From: Alentia gelatinosa
Taxonomy: Eukaryota; Annelida; Polychaeta; Phyllodocida; Polynoidae
Length of the DNA stretch: 64,000 nt
Direction of reading: 5' to 3'
Assembly (NCBI GenBank): GCA_950022655.1
Contig: OX465583.1
Coordinates: 12,609,298-12,673,297 of the forward strand
Each line of letters starts with the position of its first letter. The stretch's first letter is position 1. Of this stretch, positions 1-12,736 are shown one piece after another. Under the pieces are notes generated by a model. That model did no database searches and was not told the origin of the DNA. It was given only the letters and a program-made list of their open reading frames with translations. A program made the translations under genes and the position numbers.

Positions 1-77
1 AGGTACACCATCCATATGGAACCCCCACGGCAAATATGATCCAATTTGGATAGGTTTTAGCATCTTACAAATAATTA

Positions 78-474
78 GTAGAAACCAAACGAGAGTTAGT
101 CTTGTCAACTTTTATGCCACGATGGGCAGGTCGTGTATTACTACACGAGGCGTTACCTGAGTGTAGCGAGTAGCAGACCTGACCAGAGTGGTATAAGCAT
201 TGAGAAGGCTAACTTAGTTCGGTTTCATATTTATCCATCTCACCGATATACAGAGAAAATTTTGTAATTATTCATGTTAGTAGCGTGTTGACACTCATTG
301 GAGGATGGCCATATTTATCAATGCTGCCAGATCTACTTTCGTCATCTCGTCCCTGATTGGTCCGTTTTTTTATTCATCTCGCTGCATAAATAACACTTTA
401 TTCAACGCTCTGTCAAATACATTGAGTCAATGTTAAACCTATGGCTTTTTTATTAGGTGTAGGATAAGAATAAA
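78..474 (+). mobile_element. Foldback element, type B
   Basis: Hairpin arm starts TAGTAGAAACCAAACGAG near 78 and returns as TTAGTTCGGTTTC near 228; the tip near 136-170 is TATTACTACACGAGGCG. A module of about 240 bp follows and ends TGTAGGATAA near 469, after the internal motif TAAACCTATGG. No coding capacity. Confidence 0.7.
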
Positions 475-2399
475 GCTCACCTTTTAGACCTGGGAGGTGT
501 ATTACTGACCATGACTTCTTTGGACTTTATGCTATCTTTAAAATACTATAACTAGGAGAAAAAGAAAAAAAGGCCCATCTTGAGGGAGTATCTTTAACAA
601 TACTTTTTGAATCCTTTGTCTGTAGTTCATGGCCAGGAAAGATAGGATTGCCAGATGAGTAGCTTAATGTCAGAAATCTAATGTACCATAGATCATCAGT
701 TTTGATAATTTCACTGGAAGCACTATTTTACCCATTACAACATAACTGTCTGTCGTAGGTGCTTGAGATTTTATCACAATATTGCCATATGAATGGACAT
801 CACAACATTATTAGTGACCTCCATACAGGACAAGGTCATATTTGAAAGACTTAAATTGCAATAAAGATCTACCATGGACACCGTTGAGTTTATTCCTGTA
901 AATCTAATATAAATCTAATCTGTCTCATCATAATTACAGAGTGATTCTTACATATCTGGGGAGTACATTGGTGTATGATAAGGTGTTGTAGGTACTGTAT
1001 TTCAGCACACAGGAGTTTTTCTTCTCCTTTCTTATCTCTGTGCATACTCCTGGGTCGCCAGGTCGCTCAAGCAGTGTCCGGTCTGGCACGCGAGCTGTGC
1101 TGGAATTTTAAGATTTGTTTGTTTTATTCTTTTTGTCCTGTTTGGTTTCTCTGTTTGTGTATTTTGGGGTTTGTTCCCCAGTGCTGTTTTTGCTTTTTTC
1201 CGTTTGTTCTGTTAGTAGTTTCTTCTCTAGGTTTATTGCTGTCTTTGCCAGGTCTTTAAGTCTTTTGTTGTTTTTGTTATTGTTATCGAATGGTTCGTTT
1301 ATATAGATTTTGGTTTGGTTTGATTTGTGTAGTTCTGTGCATTGGTTAAGTCTGTGGTGGATTGTTTCCGGTTATACTGCAACAAAATAGACCTTGTTTA
1401 CAGGCCGGTGCACACTGCATCGCTCGAGCAAACTACGGCAAACCCGTCGCTGCAATGAAAGGCTTCTGGGAAGGAACTACTTTTTTTTTTTAAACATTTC
1501 ATTTATCCTGGGGAAGTACATCGGTTTATACAACCGTTTTGAAGGTACCTCCCAGCATGGGAGTTTACATATCCATTTACCTTCTTTCTAGTTTATCACC
1601 ATTTAGTTTGAATATAGGTATAAGAAGGGCAACCATTTGGTTGCAACCGTATACTTCAATATAAAGATTTTTCAGATCTACCATTAGAATACATGTGATC
1701 ACTTATCCGCACCAGAGAATTAGATACCACGATTTTACTAATAATCCTGTTATAATACAACAAATTGATTTCTTACATTCTTATCAACTTATAAAGGACT
1801 GTACCAGTCGTTAACAAATAAAATGAGTCTGTGTAGTAATGGTTATAACTACTAAGTTACAAAAGGCCTGGAGAGTAACACCACAGGGCCAAGTTCCTCC
1901 CAGGATTCAAATTATGGCCAGTTTAAAGACAGGGCCCAGTTTTTTTGGATAAGTTTGAACGCATTCTTTTTCACTATTGGCGGAGAATTGATAACAATTC
2001 AAACTCAAACTGGTTTGACAAATCTAAAAGGATGACAACACTAGAACTATCATTTATAAGCAAGATTACACTGTAATACATCTTCCTGAGTGACAAAGCA
2101 TTGTTTTATATTCAGTAGAAACAAGAAGTTAGAGATGTTGTCACTCAGTTCAGAAGATGACAGTTGAATGTTTACTTCAAATCCTAAAACTTTTATGAAC
2201 TAATTATATTATTTCCAAAGTCAACAAAAGGTTACCACTAGAATTCTTATATATTCTATTATGATATTACCATGATATTGATCTCTAAATCAAAAACTAG
2301 TATGGTGACCCCCAATTTTTAAGTCAGATATGTGTTCAACAACACTAGGAGATCATCATATTCAATTTTCAGGATATTGACATGGGTTTTAATTTTGAA

Positions 2400-2790
2400 G
2401 GCAAATTGTCCGATATGCCTTTGAGCATTGGATCACTGAGTATATGAATGTAATACGTTGAAAATAACCGAGTATGTTATCTCCGTAAAAAGAACAGCGA
2501 TTGCACCGTAATTTGTGATATTCCAGCCCCAATTTGGTGTATGATACATCCATATTGCCTTACAAATGCTTTAGATATAGCTTAGATAACACAGGACTAT
2601 CATATATGCTTATCTTTTATTATCAACTATGAGGTTTACACAGTCCAGACAATTCCCTGGATTATTCCAGCAGTCTAATCTAATCCAGTCTATACGTGGC
2701 CGGACTCGGCCGTGTTTGTCCGAGCAAACGCTTTAGTGAAGAAATCGCTGTGAGGTGGTGTCGAATGGAAACACCTGTATATAGTGATCA
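2400..2790. repeat. Dispersed repeat, family F (partial copy)
   Basis: Shares several blocks with 22197-22757 and, inverted, with 45268-45838: GAGCATTGGATCACT, TTTAGATATAGC, TGTTTGTCCGAGC and ACACCTGTAT near the end. No reading frame in common; looks like a non-autonomous DNA element. Confidence 0.65.
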
Positions 2791-3779
2791 TGGTCCAAAG
2801 TACTGTCCCTCAGGCTACTAAAATGAACAAACCTGTGAAATACTGCTGGATTCCAGCAGCAAAGATCCTCCCAACTGGGGTTCCAGGGGCCAGGTAACCC
2901 CTCACCAGATATAATGAGTTAAATCTAAAACCTGTTGCTATGGCAACACCTGGAACATACATACCCTGGAAACCATGTCCGGGCGAGTGACCTTTGGGGG
3001 TATTTCCCCTTAACCCTTTCCTTACCGCACCTATCGTAGTGCGTAGTGCGTTAATGACCGGGCCCCCTGCGGCGAACGTTCCGACAACTACCGCACGTCG
3101 GACGTTATACAAACGTCTAAATACCGGCCTATTCTGCAGGCGTCAGAAAACGGTTCAAAGTGCAGAGGGGTGCATCACTAATTAGCAAATTTAAATAACA
3201 TAGTGAAATAATTTGATAATTTGATAATGATACCAAATAAAAGAAGAGACTTCAGCCTTTATTTTCATACCATTCGTTATGAAATAGATCGATATTTAAT
3301 AATTATATTAATATTTCCAATTACGGGAAGAATTTGAGACTTTTTTTTGCTCCATTGACACAAGCCTGTGCATAGGCCCAACATAGCACTGCACTTACAA
3401 AGATGTGTATCCTTTTTTTCATCGCGATGACAATATGGTTTTTTTTCACATAAATAATAATAAAAAGATATGGAGAACATATCTGTGATATTGTTTTATA
3501 TATAGAATTAATATATTATGGAGAAATCATGAAAATGCGATATGCCTGATAGGTGGCGCCCAGGGCACTATGTATTATATGTAGGCATCAGACCTTCTTT
3601 TTTCAACTTGCCATTATCTACAGCAGGGTATAAACATCACCATGGCAACCATTCTTCAATAATTCTGTTAATTACGATATGTAATATGTTTTTCTTTAAT
3701 AAGAGAAAATCTTTTTTAAATCGATGCATTATTTTCGGAAATATAATGTCTCACGTGTTCTTTTATAAAAATGCTGCAT

Positions 3780-3807
3780 TTATGCAGCAGCGGTATTCCC
3801 ATGGTGC

Positions 3808-3881
<74 letters not shown>

Positions 3882-3902
3882 GCAGCGGTATTCCCATGGT
3901 GC

Positions 3903-3972
<70 letters not shown>

Positions 3973-4045
3973 GCAGCGGTATTCCTATGGTGCTGCATAA
4001 ATGACGCAGCAGTATTGGCATGGTCCTGCTTATATGCAGCAGCGG
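3780..4045. repeat. (TA)n microsatellite pair with a repeated 28-bp palindromic spacer
   Basis: Two (AT)n runs (about 3811-3878 and 3905-3969) are separated and flanked by near-identical spacers at 3783, 3879 and 3970, with degenerate copies at about 4000 and 4035. Each spacer begins ATGCAGCAG and ends TGCTGCAT, so it can fold on itself. Frames over this region are artefacts (IYIYIY runs). Confidence 0.9.
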
Positions 4046-4924
4046 TAGTGAAAGGCTTAAGAGCAGCCAAATGACTTGTAATATGTTTCTGGTCACCATT
4101 TCTATATTTATTCTTGTCAAACTAGGTCTAAGGGTTAGATCTTTGGTCTCATAGCTAGTGTCAATAGGCATTTTGCATTGGCTGGGGGTCATTTTCCACA
4201 GGGGTGCAACTTTGATTTGAACTGTATTTCAGGTCATTGAATATTCATTACTGTCTGTTCTGGATAAAAGGGGCACAAATTTAGGTAGATACTATTAATA
4301 CCATGGAAGAGCATGCAAAGGCTATATACTTTTAGATGGTATGTAGGTGTAATGGGGCAAAAATCTGTGTGTACCTCAGAATTTCTATTGAAAACAGTTT
4401 ATTGATTAGCCAAATGTCATTCGGGAGGACGTTTTTCTCTTAAACTGGTATTTTGCTACCTGTACTACCTGTTAAGGTGCTACACAATATATCTAGTGTA
4501 AGGGAATTTATTTTTGAACTATATTCATTCTCTCCTGATGTCCAGGGGTGGATTTGGGCCTCTGAATCCTTGTATTGTCACTCGACCGGACATATTTGTA
4601 TTTACTGTAGGTTTTTATAGATCATAAATATTATCATAAATATAAAAATTTTCAATCATTTTTAAGCATTCGTTTTTTTAGGTGCCACATTAGATATTTA
4701 TGAAAAAGAGACATAGACTACTTGTAGACTGGTGATGCAGAGGGGGAAGGTAAATGTCACTCGGGAGGACATATTGGTCTAAAAGTGGAATGAAGTAGAT
4801 TTAACACTTGTGAACTGAACTAATAAATATTTCATTGTAGTAACCCTCCCCTGTCCTTCTTATTCATACTTTCTCTTATTACTACTTCTGATCAATATCA
4901 TTTTTACTATTTCATTCATGCTTT

Positions 4925-6560
4925 AACACAGACGACAACAGACCAAACAACCATCCAACCACCCGAACAACCACCCAGCCATTAAACCACCTTACCACCC
5001 AACCACCTTACCACCAAACCACTAACCTGAACAACCATCAAACTACCCAGCCAACCACCCAACCAGCCACCAACCCACCCATCCAACCACCCAACCACCC
5101 ACCCACCCAACCACCCAGCCATTAAATCATCCACCCACCTAACCACCCAACCACCTTACCACCCAACCACCTTACCACCCAACCACCAACCTGCCCAGCC
5201 ATCAAACCACCCAACCAACCACCCAACCAACCACCAACCCACCCATCCAACCACCCACCCACCCAACCACCAAGCCATTAAACCATCCACCCACCTAACC
5301 ACCCAACCACCTTACCACTCAACCACCTTACCACCCGACCACCCACCTGCCCAGCCATCAAACCACCCAACCAACCACCAACCCACCCATACAACCACCC
5401 ACCCATACAACCACCCAGCCATTAAACCACCCAACCAACCCACCCATCCAACCACCCACCCACACAACCACCCAGCCATTAAACCATCCACCCACCTAAC
5501 CACCCAACCACCTTACCACCCAACCACCTTACCATCCAACCACCTTACCATCCAACCACCCACCTGCCCAGCCATCAAACCACCCAACCAACCACCCAAC
5601 CACCCACCCAACTAACCACCCACCCAACTAACCACCCACCCAACCAACCAACCAACCAACCACACAACCAACCACTAAACCTAACAGATAACTACCCAAC
5701 CAACCACCCGACCACCCAGCCTTTAAACCATCAAATTACCCAACCATCTTACCACCATGCAACCAACCATGCCATGAAACCATCAAACCATCAAACCACC
5801 AAACTGCCCAAACACCCACCAACCCATCCACCAACTAACCACCCAACCACCCGACCATCCACACAACCAACCAACCACCCACCCAATCAACCACCCAACC
5901 AACTGATCAACAAGCCACCCAACCACCCAACCAACTGCAAAACCACCCAACGAAACAACCATCCAACCACCCGAGCTACCACACACCCACCCACCACCCA
6001 ACCACCTTACCACCCAACCACCCACCTGCCCAACCATCAAACCACCCACCCAACCACCCACCCACCCAACCAACCAACCAACCACACAACCAACCAACCA
6101 CACAACCCAACACATAACCACCCAACCAACCACCCGACCAATCAGCCTTTAAACCATCAAATTACCCAACCACCTTACCACCAAGCAACCAACCATGCCA
6201 TGAAACCATCAAACCATCAAACCACCAAACTGCCCAAACACCCACCAACCCGCCCATCCATCCACCAAACCACCAAACCACACAACCAACCAACCACCAA
6301 AACACCCAACCAACCACACAACCAACCACCCAACCCAATCAACCACCCAACCAACTGGCCAACCAGCCACCCAACCAAACAACTATCCAACCACCCGAAC
6401 TACCACACAACCAACCACACAACCAACCAACCACCCACCCAATCAACCATCCAACCAACTGACCAACCAGCCACCAAACCACCCAACCACCCACCTAGTC
6501 ATCAAAACCACCCAACCACCCAACAACCAACCTAACCACCCAAAAACCCACCCAACCACC
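4925..6560. repeat. ACC/AACC-type minisatellite, about 1.6 kb
   Basis: The plus strand is nearly free of G and consists of variants of AACCACCC, ACCAACCA and CATCCAACC, with higher-order repeats of about 110-130 bp (for example the block with CAGCCATTAAACCA, and a later one with CCATGAAACCATCAAACC at about 5773 and 6198). The minus strand is correspondingly GGGT/GGTT-rich. Long Pro/Thr/His/Asn frames here are compositional artefacts. Confidence 0.93.
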
Positions 6561-6565
6561 CTCCC

Positions 6566-6811
6566 AAAGGGCCTTTCCCTATCTTCAGGTTTCTCTGTGA
6601 GATGGAAATCATCCTCCCCCAACCAATGAAGTAAATGCTGAGCAATAAGGTGGAAGGTGTCTGTTGATGGGGTTGATGATTGTGCACTAGGATAAATCCC
6701 CAAATGCACCACCTGCCAACTATTGTATAGTGCCCATTTCATGGGCAGATTTAACTCATAATCTTTATGTGTTTCATCATATAATTGGAGAAGGAAGATG
6801 TGGAGCACCAC
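6566..6811 (-). other. Unidentified coding-like stretch beside the satellite
   Basis: The minus strand reads about 80 codons of ordinary composition (KDYELNLPMKWALYNSW, DTFHLIAQHLLHWLGEDD) before the frame runs into the satellite. It could be a decayed exon or transposon piece; I recognise no family. No splice context supports it. Confidence 0.2.
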
Positions 6812-7676
6812 CAGAATAGACTAGGGTAGATGAGATTTATGCTTGATCAAAGTTCAGTACTGCATATGACTGGTTGGTCTAAAATGACAATTACTGCAGT
6901 AAAGTATGGTGAAATATCAATAGCTTTTCAGTGATCTAGTAAATCGGGAGTTTTGTCTCATGTAATATCTCCCACTAAATTAATGGTGTATTACAGTAGC
7001 TGACATAATATTTTGGGGGGTGGTATGAAATGTGTGACAAAGTGTGGCAGGGGAGTGGGGGGTCCTAAAAATGCCCTAAAAAAGCGTGACATAATTTATG
7101 GACGGCCCCTTTTGTTGACTCTCATTGACAGGCAAACTTCCAGACGTGTCGGCCATCTTGGAACGTCCGAGAATGTGACATAGTTCTTTCTATCTCAAAA
7201 TATAACCGAAATAATGGCAGATTCTACACCTTTATAGGCGTTGGGTACCCATATCTTCCCCTCGTGAAAAGGCCCAATAGTGTACATGAATATAACATCT
7301 TAACTATGAATGATACAAACGAAAATCTAAGTGTTCAGGGAATTTTTAGTCGGAACAAACCACCCCTGGCACCCCCCCCCCCCCCTCTCCCATACATCCC
7401 TGATAAAAGCGTGTTTCTAGATTGAGTAGGCCGTCTATTCTAATATTCACCCGTTTGGCTTACTTTACTGTACAGAGTCGTGACAATTCCTGGGAAATTT
7501 TAATGTGAGACACACAAAAAATCCAATGTAATCTTACACCGCAATGATCAGCAAAGGCAAAAAAAGATTGATGAGGAGGGAAAAGGGGCATCTACAGCAC
7601 CAGGCTCCTAGATGCAATTTGCAAAGATATTCAGTATCTTAAAGCTTAGTACACATCAATGCTAATTCTGGTCTAG

Positions 7677-8035
7677 ATAGGGAGCCAAAGTGAACCCGCT
7701 GAAACCACAGATACCTGTTTACGAAACACCATTTCCGGTGGCCCACAAGAACGAGGTTTAGTGCTAAACCTATGGGGGTTTGAGGCTAGACTTTTGTTTT
7801 TGGTCTCTTTTGTTACTTTTGAAGTGAAGTTTACTACTATCGTCTGAATAACTTTGTTTCGAAACTACGATGATAGTTGTTAAGTTTATTAAAAATTTGG
7901 ATCTAAAAGATTGGAGAATGACACATATAATCTCGAACCTACATAGTCAAAGTACTGAGCGCCTATACCCAGAAATGGTATTTTGTAACCGGCTATCTGT
8001 GGTTGCAGTGGGTTCACTTTGGCTCCCTATAGGCC
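7677..8035. mobile_element. Inverted-repeat element
   Basis: GGGAGCCAAAGTGAACCC near 7680 returns inverted as GGGTTCACTTTGGCTCCC near 8009, with further pairing inside (GAAACACCATTTCC against GAAATGGTATTTTG). About 350 bp, no coding capacity beyond a 93-codon frame that overlaps the right arm. Confidence 0.65.
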
Positions 8036-8553
8036 TTACCATTGACTTCCCGACTGAATCAAATTTCATCGGGAGGTCAGACAAAATCGTGGTAGTGGGC
8101 CATGTTTCTACGATTGGTTCTACTATAGCCCACGATTTAAATAGATACTGATAGGCTACGATTGGAAATGCCAATCATAGAGTTCCTGATAAGATCCAAC
8201 AGTTTGGATTTTTCATAGCCTATTGTAGCCTATCACTAGCTATTCGTAGCCATGGAGCATGATTCACCAATTGGATCACGACAGAGATCTACTCTTCAAG
8301 GCCTCTTTCAAATACCTGCCGATATGCTACGATTTTGCCATTTCCAATCATAGACTATCGGGAGATCTATCGTAGACCATCGGCGCTGTTGGGTGAAAGG
8401 CCTAACGAACGTTAAAAGCTGACGTCAAGCATTGTAACAAAGTAGCGTGCCGACACATCTCAAAGCATGTCGTTCTGTCAGCTCAGTGGTAGATTTGCTC
8501 AAGTCTTTGATTATAAACATTCACTAAATGATTAATCACAATCAGAATAAAGT

Positions 8554-8865
8554 TTATTTTAGTATGTATCCTTCTCTGACTGGCCCATGAATCAAAGACT
8601 TGTCCACTATGAACAGAACCTCCTGTTTATGGCCCCAAGCCGCTCCCTGGAACCCTACACGTCCTCCTACCCACCACCCTACTCCTGACCGTAACCCGAT
8701 GAGATCAAAGTGAGAGGGTATCAATCTCCCATCAGATATCCTGATTAGTGGCCAGGATATCTGTATGGAGAGTGATGGAATACTGGCGCTATACCGCACC
8801 AGAAATCGGACACCATTACCGATTATACCAGTCCCTGTATCCCAGCGAGGAAGGTAGCCACAGGA
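8554..8865 (-). other. Unidentified open frame of about 110 codons
   Basis: Reads APVPASCGYLPRWDTG, GNGVRFLVRYSASIPS, RISDGRLIPSHFDLIGL, GHKQEVLFIVDKSLIHG and stops at 8554-8556 inside an AATAAA-like string. Composition is protein-like but I know no matching family. Could be a terminal exon of an unrelated gene or a transposon remnant. Confidence 0.25.
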
Positions 8866-9486
8866 TGCAGGGACTGGAGCCAGTCTAGCTCAGTGGCTGC
8901 ACACACTCAGCCGATTATAGACGGCACATGGACGCCCCTCGAGGAAGATCACCGCCTGCGACACCACCTAGCGGATATTTCAAAAACTTGGTTGAATGTA
9001 GGTCACGAGACGCTGCACAGAGGAGGTCACGTGGCCCGGAGATGTGCGCAGTCGTCTGCCGCGCATGGCTCGGCGAGCAGGAAACACGTCACTGGTGAGG
9101 TACTCATTACCGTGTTTATGATTCATGGCGGCAGGGTTGACTAAAGCTACAGGCAGCATGCTCAGGCTATGAGTCACTGCCCCAGGCATCGCTATCATGT
9201 CATCGGACACTCACAATGCAGATCTCTAGGCTGATCGGGTTGCCGGAGTCTTTTGTTTAAGAGCGCCAAAGAGTATGACCATGGACATACAACTAATACA
9301 CTGTCCATGGTATGACCCATTGCCATTCTAAATTATTATCATGCATATGATAAACAATGAATTTTATATTATGCTGCAAGTGAATATTTTTAGAAATGTA
9401 GAATATAGATGTATATCCTGACTTTAAAGTCTTGACCAAAGGTATGATGATTAGTAAAATTCAAGACATCTGAAGAGACTGTATAT

Positions 9487-9797
9487 ATTATCTCACCCCT
9501 GGTATTCCCCCCCCCCCCCCCCCCCATAGACTGAACATTGGGAACTCATATCCAACGCCCATTCAGTATAATAAAAGAATAGAAAAAAATATCCAATGGG
9601 GTATTATGTCACAAAAGTTAGCCCATTAGTCAATGTGAAGGGTGATTAAATTCAGAAACCTATTCAAATTCATGGTCAGAGTTCGATCCCATCTCATTTG
9701 AAGCGATATGTAATTCACTTGGTTTCGCCTTATGAATTACTACATGATTCAAATTTGATGGGATACGAGCTCTGACCAAAGATTTTCATAGGTTTCC
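9487..9797 (+). mobile_element. Foldback element, type A
   Basis: Left end TTATCTCACCCC, a C-run (9507-9526), motif CTGAACATTGGGAACTC, a degenerate inner end (AGGGTGATTAAA near 9640), then a hairpin from CAGAAACCTATTC to ATAGGTTTCC with tip TGGTTTCGCCTTATG near 9720. Confidence 0.75.
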
Positions 9798-10814
9798 TCT
9801 ATAATACCTGTATGGTATATAACACTGGAAAGGCACTGTGTGATACAATATCTAGCATTTGAGTTGCTTGGAAATATTGAAAATACAATGTATGATCAAT
9901 TTGAAATATTGTATGTATATGAAAGAGATGTGCGATAGGGATGTTCTGAAGAAAAAAAATACGATTTCGCATTGTGTGACTGCCTTTGTAGTAGTATAAC
10001 AACGTTTCTCTTGAAAAATATATTTCCTAAATAATCATACTTCTTCAAGAGTTAGATTCACAGCAAAAGTAACCTTCGGGGGCAGATTCTATGTTCTCAT
10101 AAAAAAACAAATCTATTGAGCCCAGTATTGTAAATACATAATATATTAGACTTATGGAAAACAGGACATTTTCTCATTCCTTATATGTTTATTAGCATGT
10201 ATATACCATTGTATAAATATAATATAAACCATGTGCAATACCGAAAACCTCATTATAATCAATTGTCTGATCAATCAGAGCAAACAACCTCAGAAAATTA
10301 ATTACATAAAAAACCTTGAGCTAAAATTATATGATACATGGCTCCATCCTGAAAAGGAAGAAGCCCTATATACAATCAAATGATGAATGTATGTACATCA
10401 AAATTTCATTTGTACAGTTGTGTCCGTGATGAAATTTTCAATTAATCTGTGCTGCCTCGTCTATAACAATCATATCAAGAAGAAAAGACACTATGAACAC
10501 ATATATACCCCCTGCTGATTTGGGGAACATATGTATATATAAAGATATTTTGCAAAATGCAATGAATAAATGTAGAGATATGACAATATTCAAAAGAATT
10601 AACTTTATTATGATTTGTGCTTCTGAAAAAAACACCGAGTCAACAGAGAGAGCTGCCTTATAGATTTGCCTAAATTTCCAGAGACCAGTGGTTAGACCAG
10701 AACATATGAAAAATAAATGTTATAGGAGCTTGTACAAAAACTAACAGAATTTTTAACAAGCAGTGACAGAAATACCTCTATGGCAAGCCGATGCTACCTC
10801 GAATATGACAACTT

Positions 10815-11557
10815 CAGGCCTCCCAGTACCCCTCTTCCTCAATATAGGTTTTTCTATAGGTTTTGAAAATCAAAATATAGATTTTTATAGGCCTTTCAAG
10901 CCAAAATAACTAGGCTTTTATAGGTTTTTAGGGTTAACATATTCAGCATTACGGAGTCAATATCATATTGAACTGTTTATCTTCAGTTCTTTTTTTCTAT
11001 AAAAGTTACCTAGTATCAATTTGCAGGATGTCTGGCTCATCAGGTTAGACCTAGCACGCAAATGTGCATGACAGGTTTCCAACAGCCAAGCCAGACTACC
11101 AAGATGTCACGCAAACTGCTCATTCCCAAACATGTGTAAGATATCTTAAGTACAGTGAGAATGTGGCCGTAAGGAAATATAGGGTTATATAGGTTACTTT
11201 AACAAAAATAAAGGCTCAAGAGTTAAAATATTATCGAGAAACGTCACGAAATTTCATACAATTGTTTATATGGCATGAGTTGTTTTCGCGGAATGATATC
11301 ACAAAGCGGAGCTGAGTGATATCTGCAGGAGAAGACAACGAATGTAAACAAATGTATGAAATTAAGTGACGTTTAGATTTTATCCTACCCCATCACATGT
11401 TTTTAACTTCATATGTCACCTGTGGCATATAAATATTATATGGCACAACCGTGGCATACAGTCACTCCATGTTAAGTCTCTGGAGATTTATATGAGGGGT
11501 AGGATAAAGATCATTATAGATTTTATAGGTTTAATAGGTTTCACTAGAGGAGGCCTG
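10815..11557. mobile_element. CAGG...CCTG DNA element with 6-bp target duplication CAACTT
   Basis: Starts CAGGCCTCCCAGT and ends AGGCCTG, flanked on both sides by CAACTT (10809-10814 and 11558-11563). Same family as 16985-17486 (shared TAGGTTTTTATAGG repeats and TTTCCAACAG). It sits inside another dispersed repeat whose uninterrupted copy is at 26738-26811. A foldback element (11231-11512) is nested in it. Confidence 0.82.
11231..11512 (+). mobile_element. Foldback element, type B2, nested
   Basis: Arm TATCGAGAAACGTCACG returns as TTAAGTGACGTTTAG, followed by ATTTTATCCTACCCC and, after the motif CCATGTTAAGTCTC, the end GGGGTAGGATAAA at about 11498-11510. Second copy at 37685-37962. Confidence 0.72.
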
Positions 11558-12158
11558 CAACTTCCTGTCAGTGTTTGAACCATGTTGCTATAGCATCTCC
11601 AGGATCTTATTTTCTCATGTTGACAACGCACAGCCCAACCATTACACTCTCCACACACAGTATAGTTTGATTAAGTCTATATCCAAGCATATTTCTTGGT
11701 TGCATCCTAATAAAAGTATATCAGGGAGGTTGGATGGTCAAGGTTTCATCTGGTTTGGACTCTTCAGGCATCTTAATTAGTGGCTATGATAAAGGCTTTG
11801 CCACTTTTTAATGATTTAAAAAAAACCAAAAAAACCGAACGTTGGACCACAATACATTACTAAGTACATATACCTTCACCCTTACATCATCACGAGGCGA
11901 ACAGACTTGAAAAATTGTGATACTGACAGCTTCAAAAGGGAAACTTTCACTGAGAGGTTATAATATGTGAACGTGAAGCAGAATATGACTAGAAAAAGAC
12001 TTTCTGGGCACAAAAATGTCGTCTGCTGCGTAAGTCCAAATTATGTCAATTTGTAAGTATCTGAAAATGTCTGTGTCCCTCGCACATATCTTATATCCCT
12101 ATATACGAGGTTGTAGCTCAGCTTCTTATTGCTCTTAGATATTTTCATGTACAGTTAA

Positions 12159-12679
12159 CCCTTCAAGAGCCACACATCATTCCCCATGTACACATACTAT
12201 AGCAGGCACCAGAACCAATTGTGGCCTTTGTATGGCCGGCTTTCGTTGTCAATATTATTATAAGAAATTACAAATTTAAAGTTTTCAGTAAATCTGTATT
12301 TTATATAAGAACTTTTCGATATTTTAATGACCTACTGGCAACATTAAGCATAATATCTCATGCAATTTTTATGATTTATGACAACACTGCCTGATGAAGT
12401 CTTATTAAATAAGACGAAACGTTGCAAATATCCAACCCAACAGTCCCCTATCTTGATGTATCTTTATCCCCAATAAATCAACTACAATTTAATTGAGCTT
12501 GTCTGGTTTTATGTGGAAATTTTTCAACATACTAAATTTTTATGATTCTGCGATAATTTTTCAAAAAGTTACAAAGGAACAAATACAGAGTTGTTCATTC
12601 ATTCCATACGGGAATGCCATATGGCATTGTCCTGCCATGGCCAGGGGAATGTTATATGGCATTGCCCTGCCAGAAAGGG
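12159..12679. mobile_element. Possible TTAA-flanked DNA element
   Basis: TTAA at 12155-12158 is followed by CCCTTCAAGAGCC; AGAAAGGG is followed by TTAA at 12680-12683. TTAA duplication with CCCTT ends is the piggyBac pattern, but the inverted repeat is only about 5 bp, so chance is possible. It contains the hammerhead-like core at 12390-12424. Confidence 0.3.
12390..12424 (+). ncRNA. Hammerhead-ribozyme-like core
   Basis: CCTGATGA, a perfect 8-bp hairpin (GTCTTATT / AATAAGAC), then GAAACGTTG. CUGAUGA plus stem II plus GAAA is the hammerhead core order. A second copy lies at 63880-63913 on the minus strand with a different but still paired stem II. A cleavage site and a good stem I were not established, so activity is unproven; such motifs are known in Penelope-like retroelements and retrozymes. 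Confidence 0.4.
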
Positions 12680-12736
12680 TTAAGAAACAGGGATGCCAAT
12701 TGGAGTCAGGAAAAAGTATTGAAATATTTGTCGTTG

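Noticed and set aside
975..1306. Hydrophobic 94- and 63-codon frames as a small membrane protein
   Set aside because: The region is T-rich, two overlapping frames look equally hydrophobic, and there is no supporting start or splice context.
3010..3190. piggyBac-type end (TTAA followed by CCCTTTCC at 3010)
   Set aside because: No matching AAGGG-TTAA end was found within a reasonable distance.
3542..4192. Open frames of 77-158 codons on both strands
   Set aside because: They are translations of (TA)n (IYIYIY runs) and the palindromic spacer, open on several frames of both strands.
5312..6811. A 253-codon Pro/Thr/His/Asn-rich frame and Gly/Trp-rich antisense frames
   Set aside because: Produced by the ACC/AACC satellite; the G-poor strand rarely forms stop codons. 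No domain or start context.
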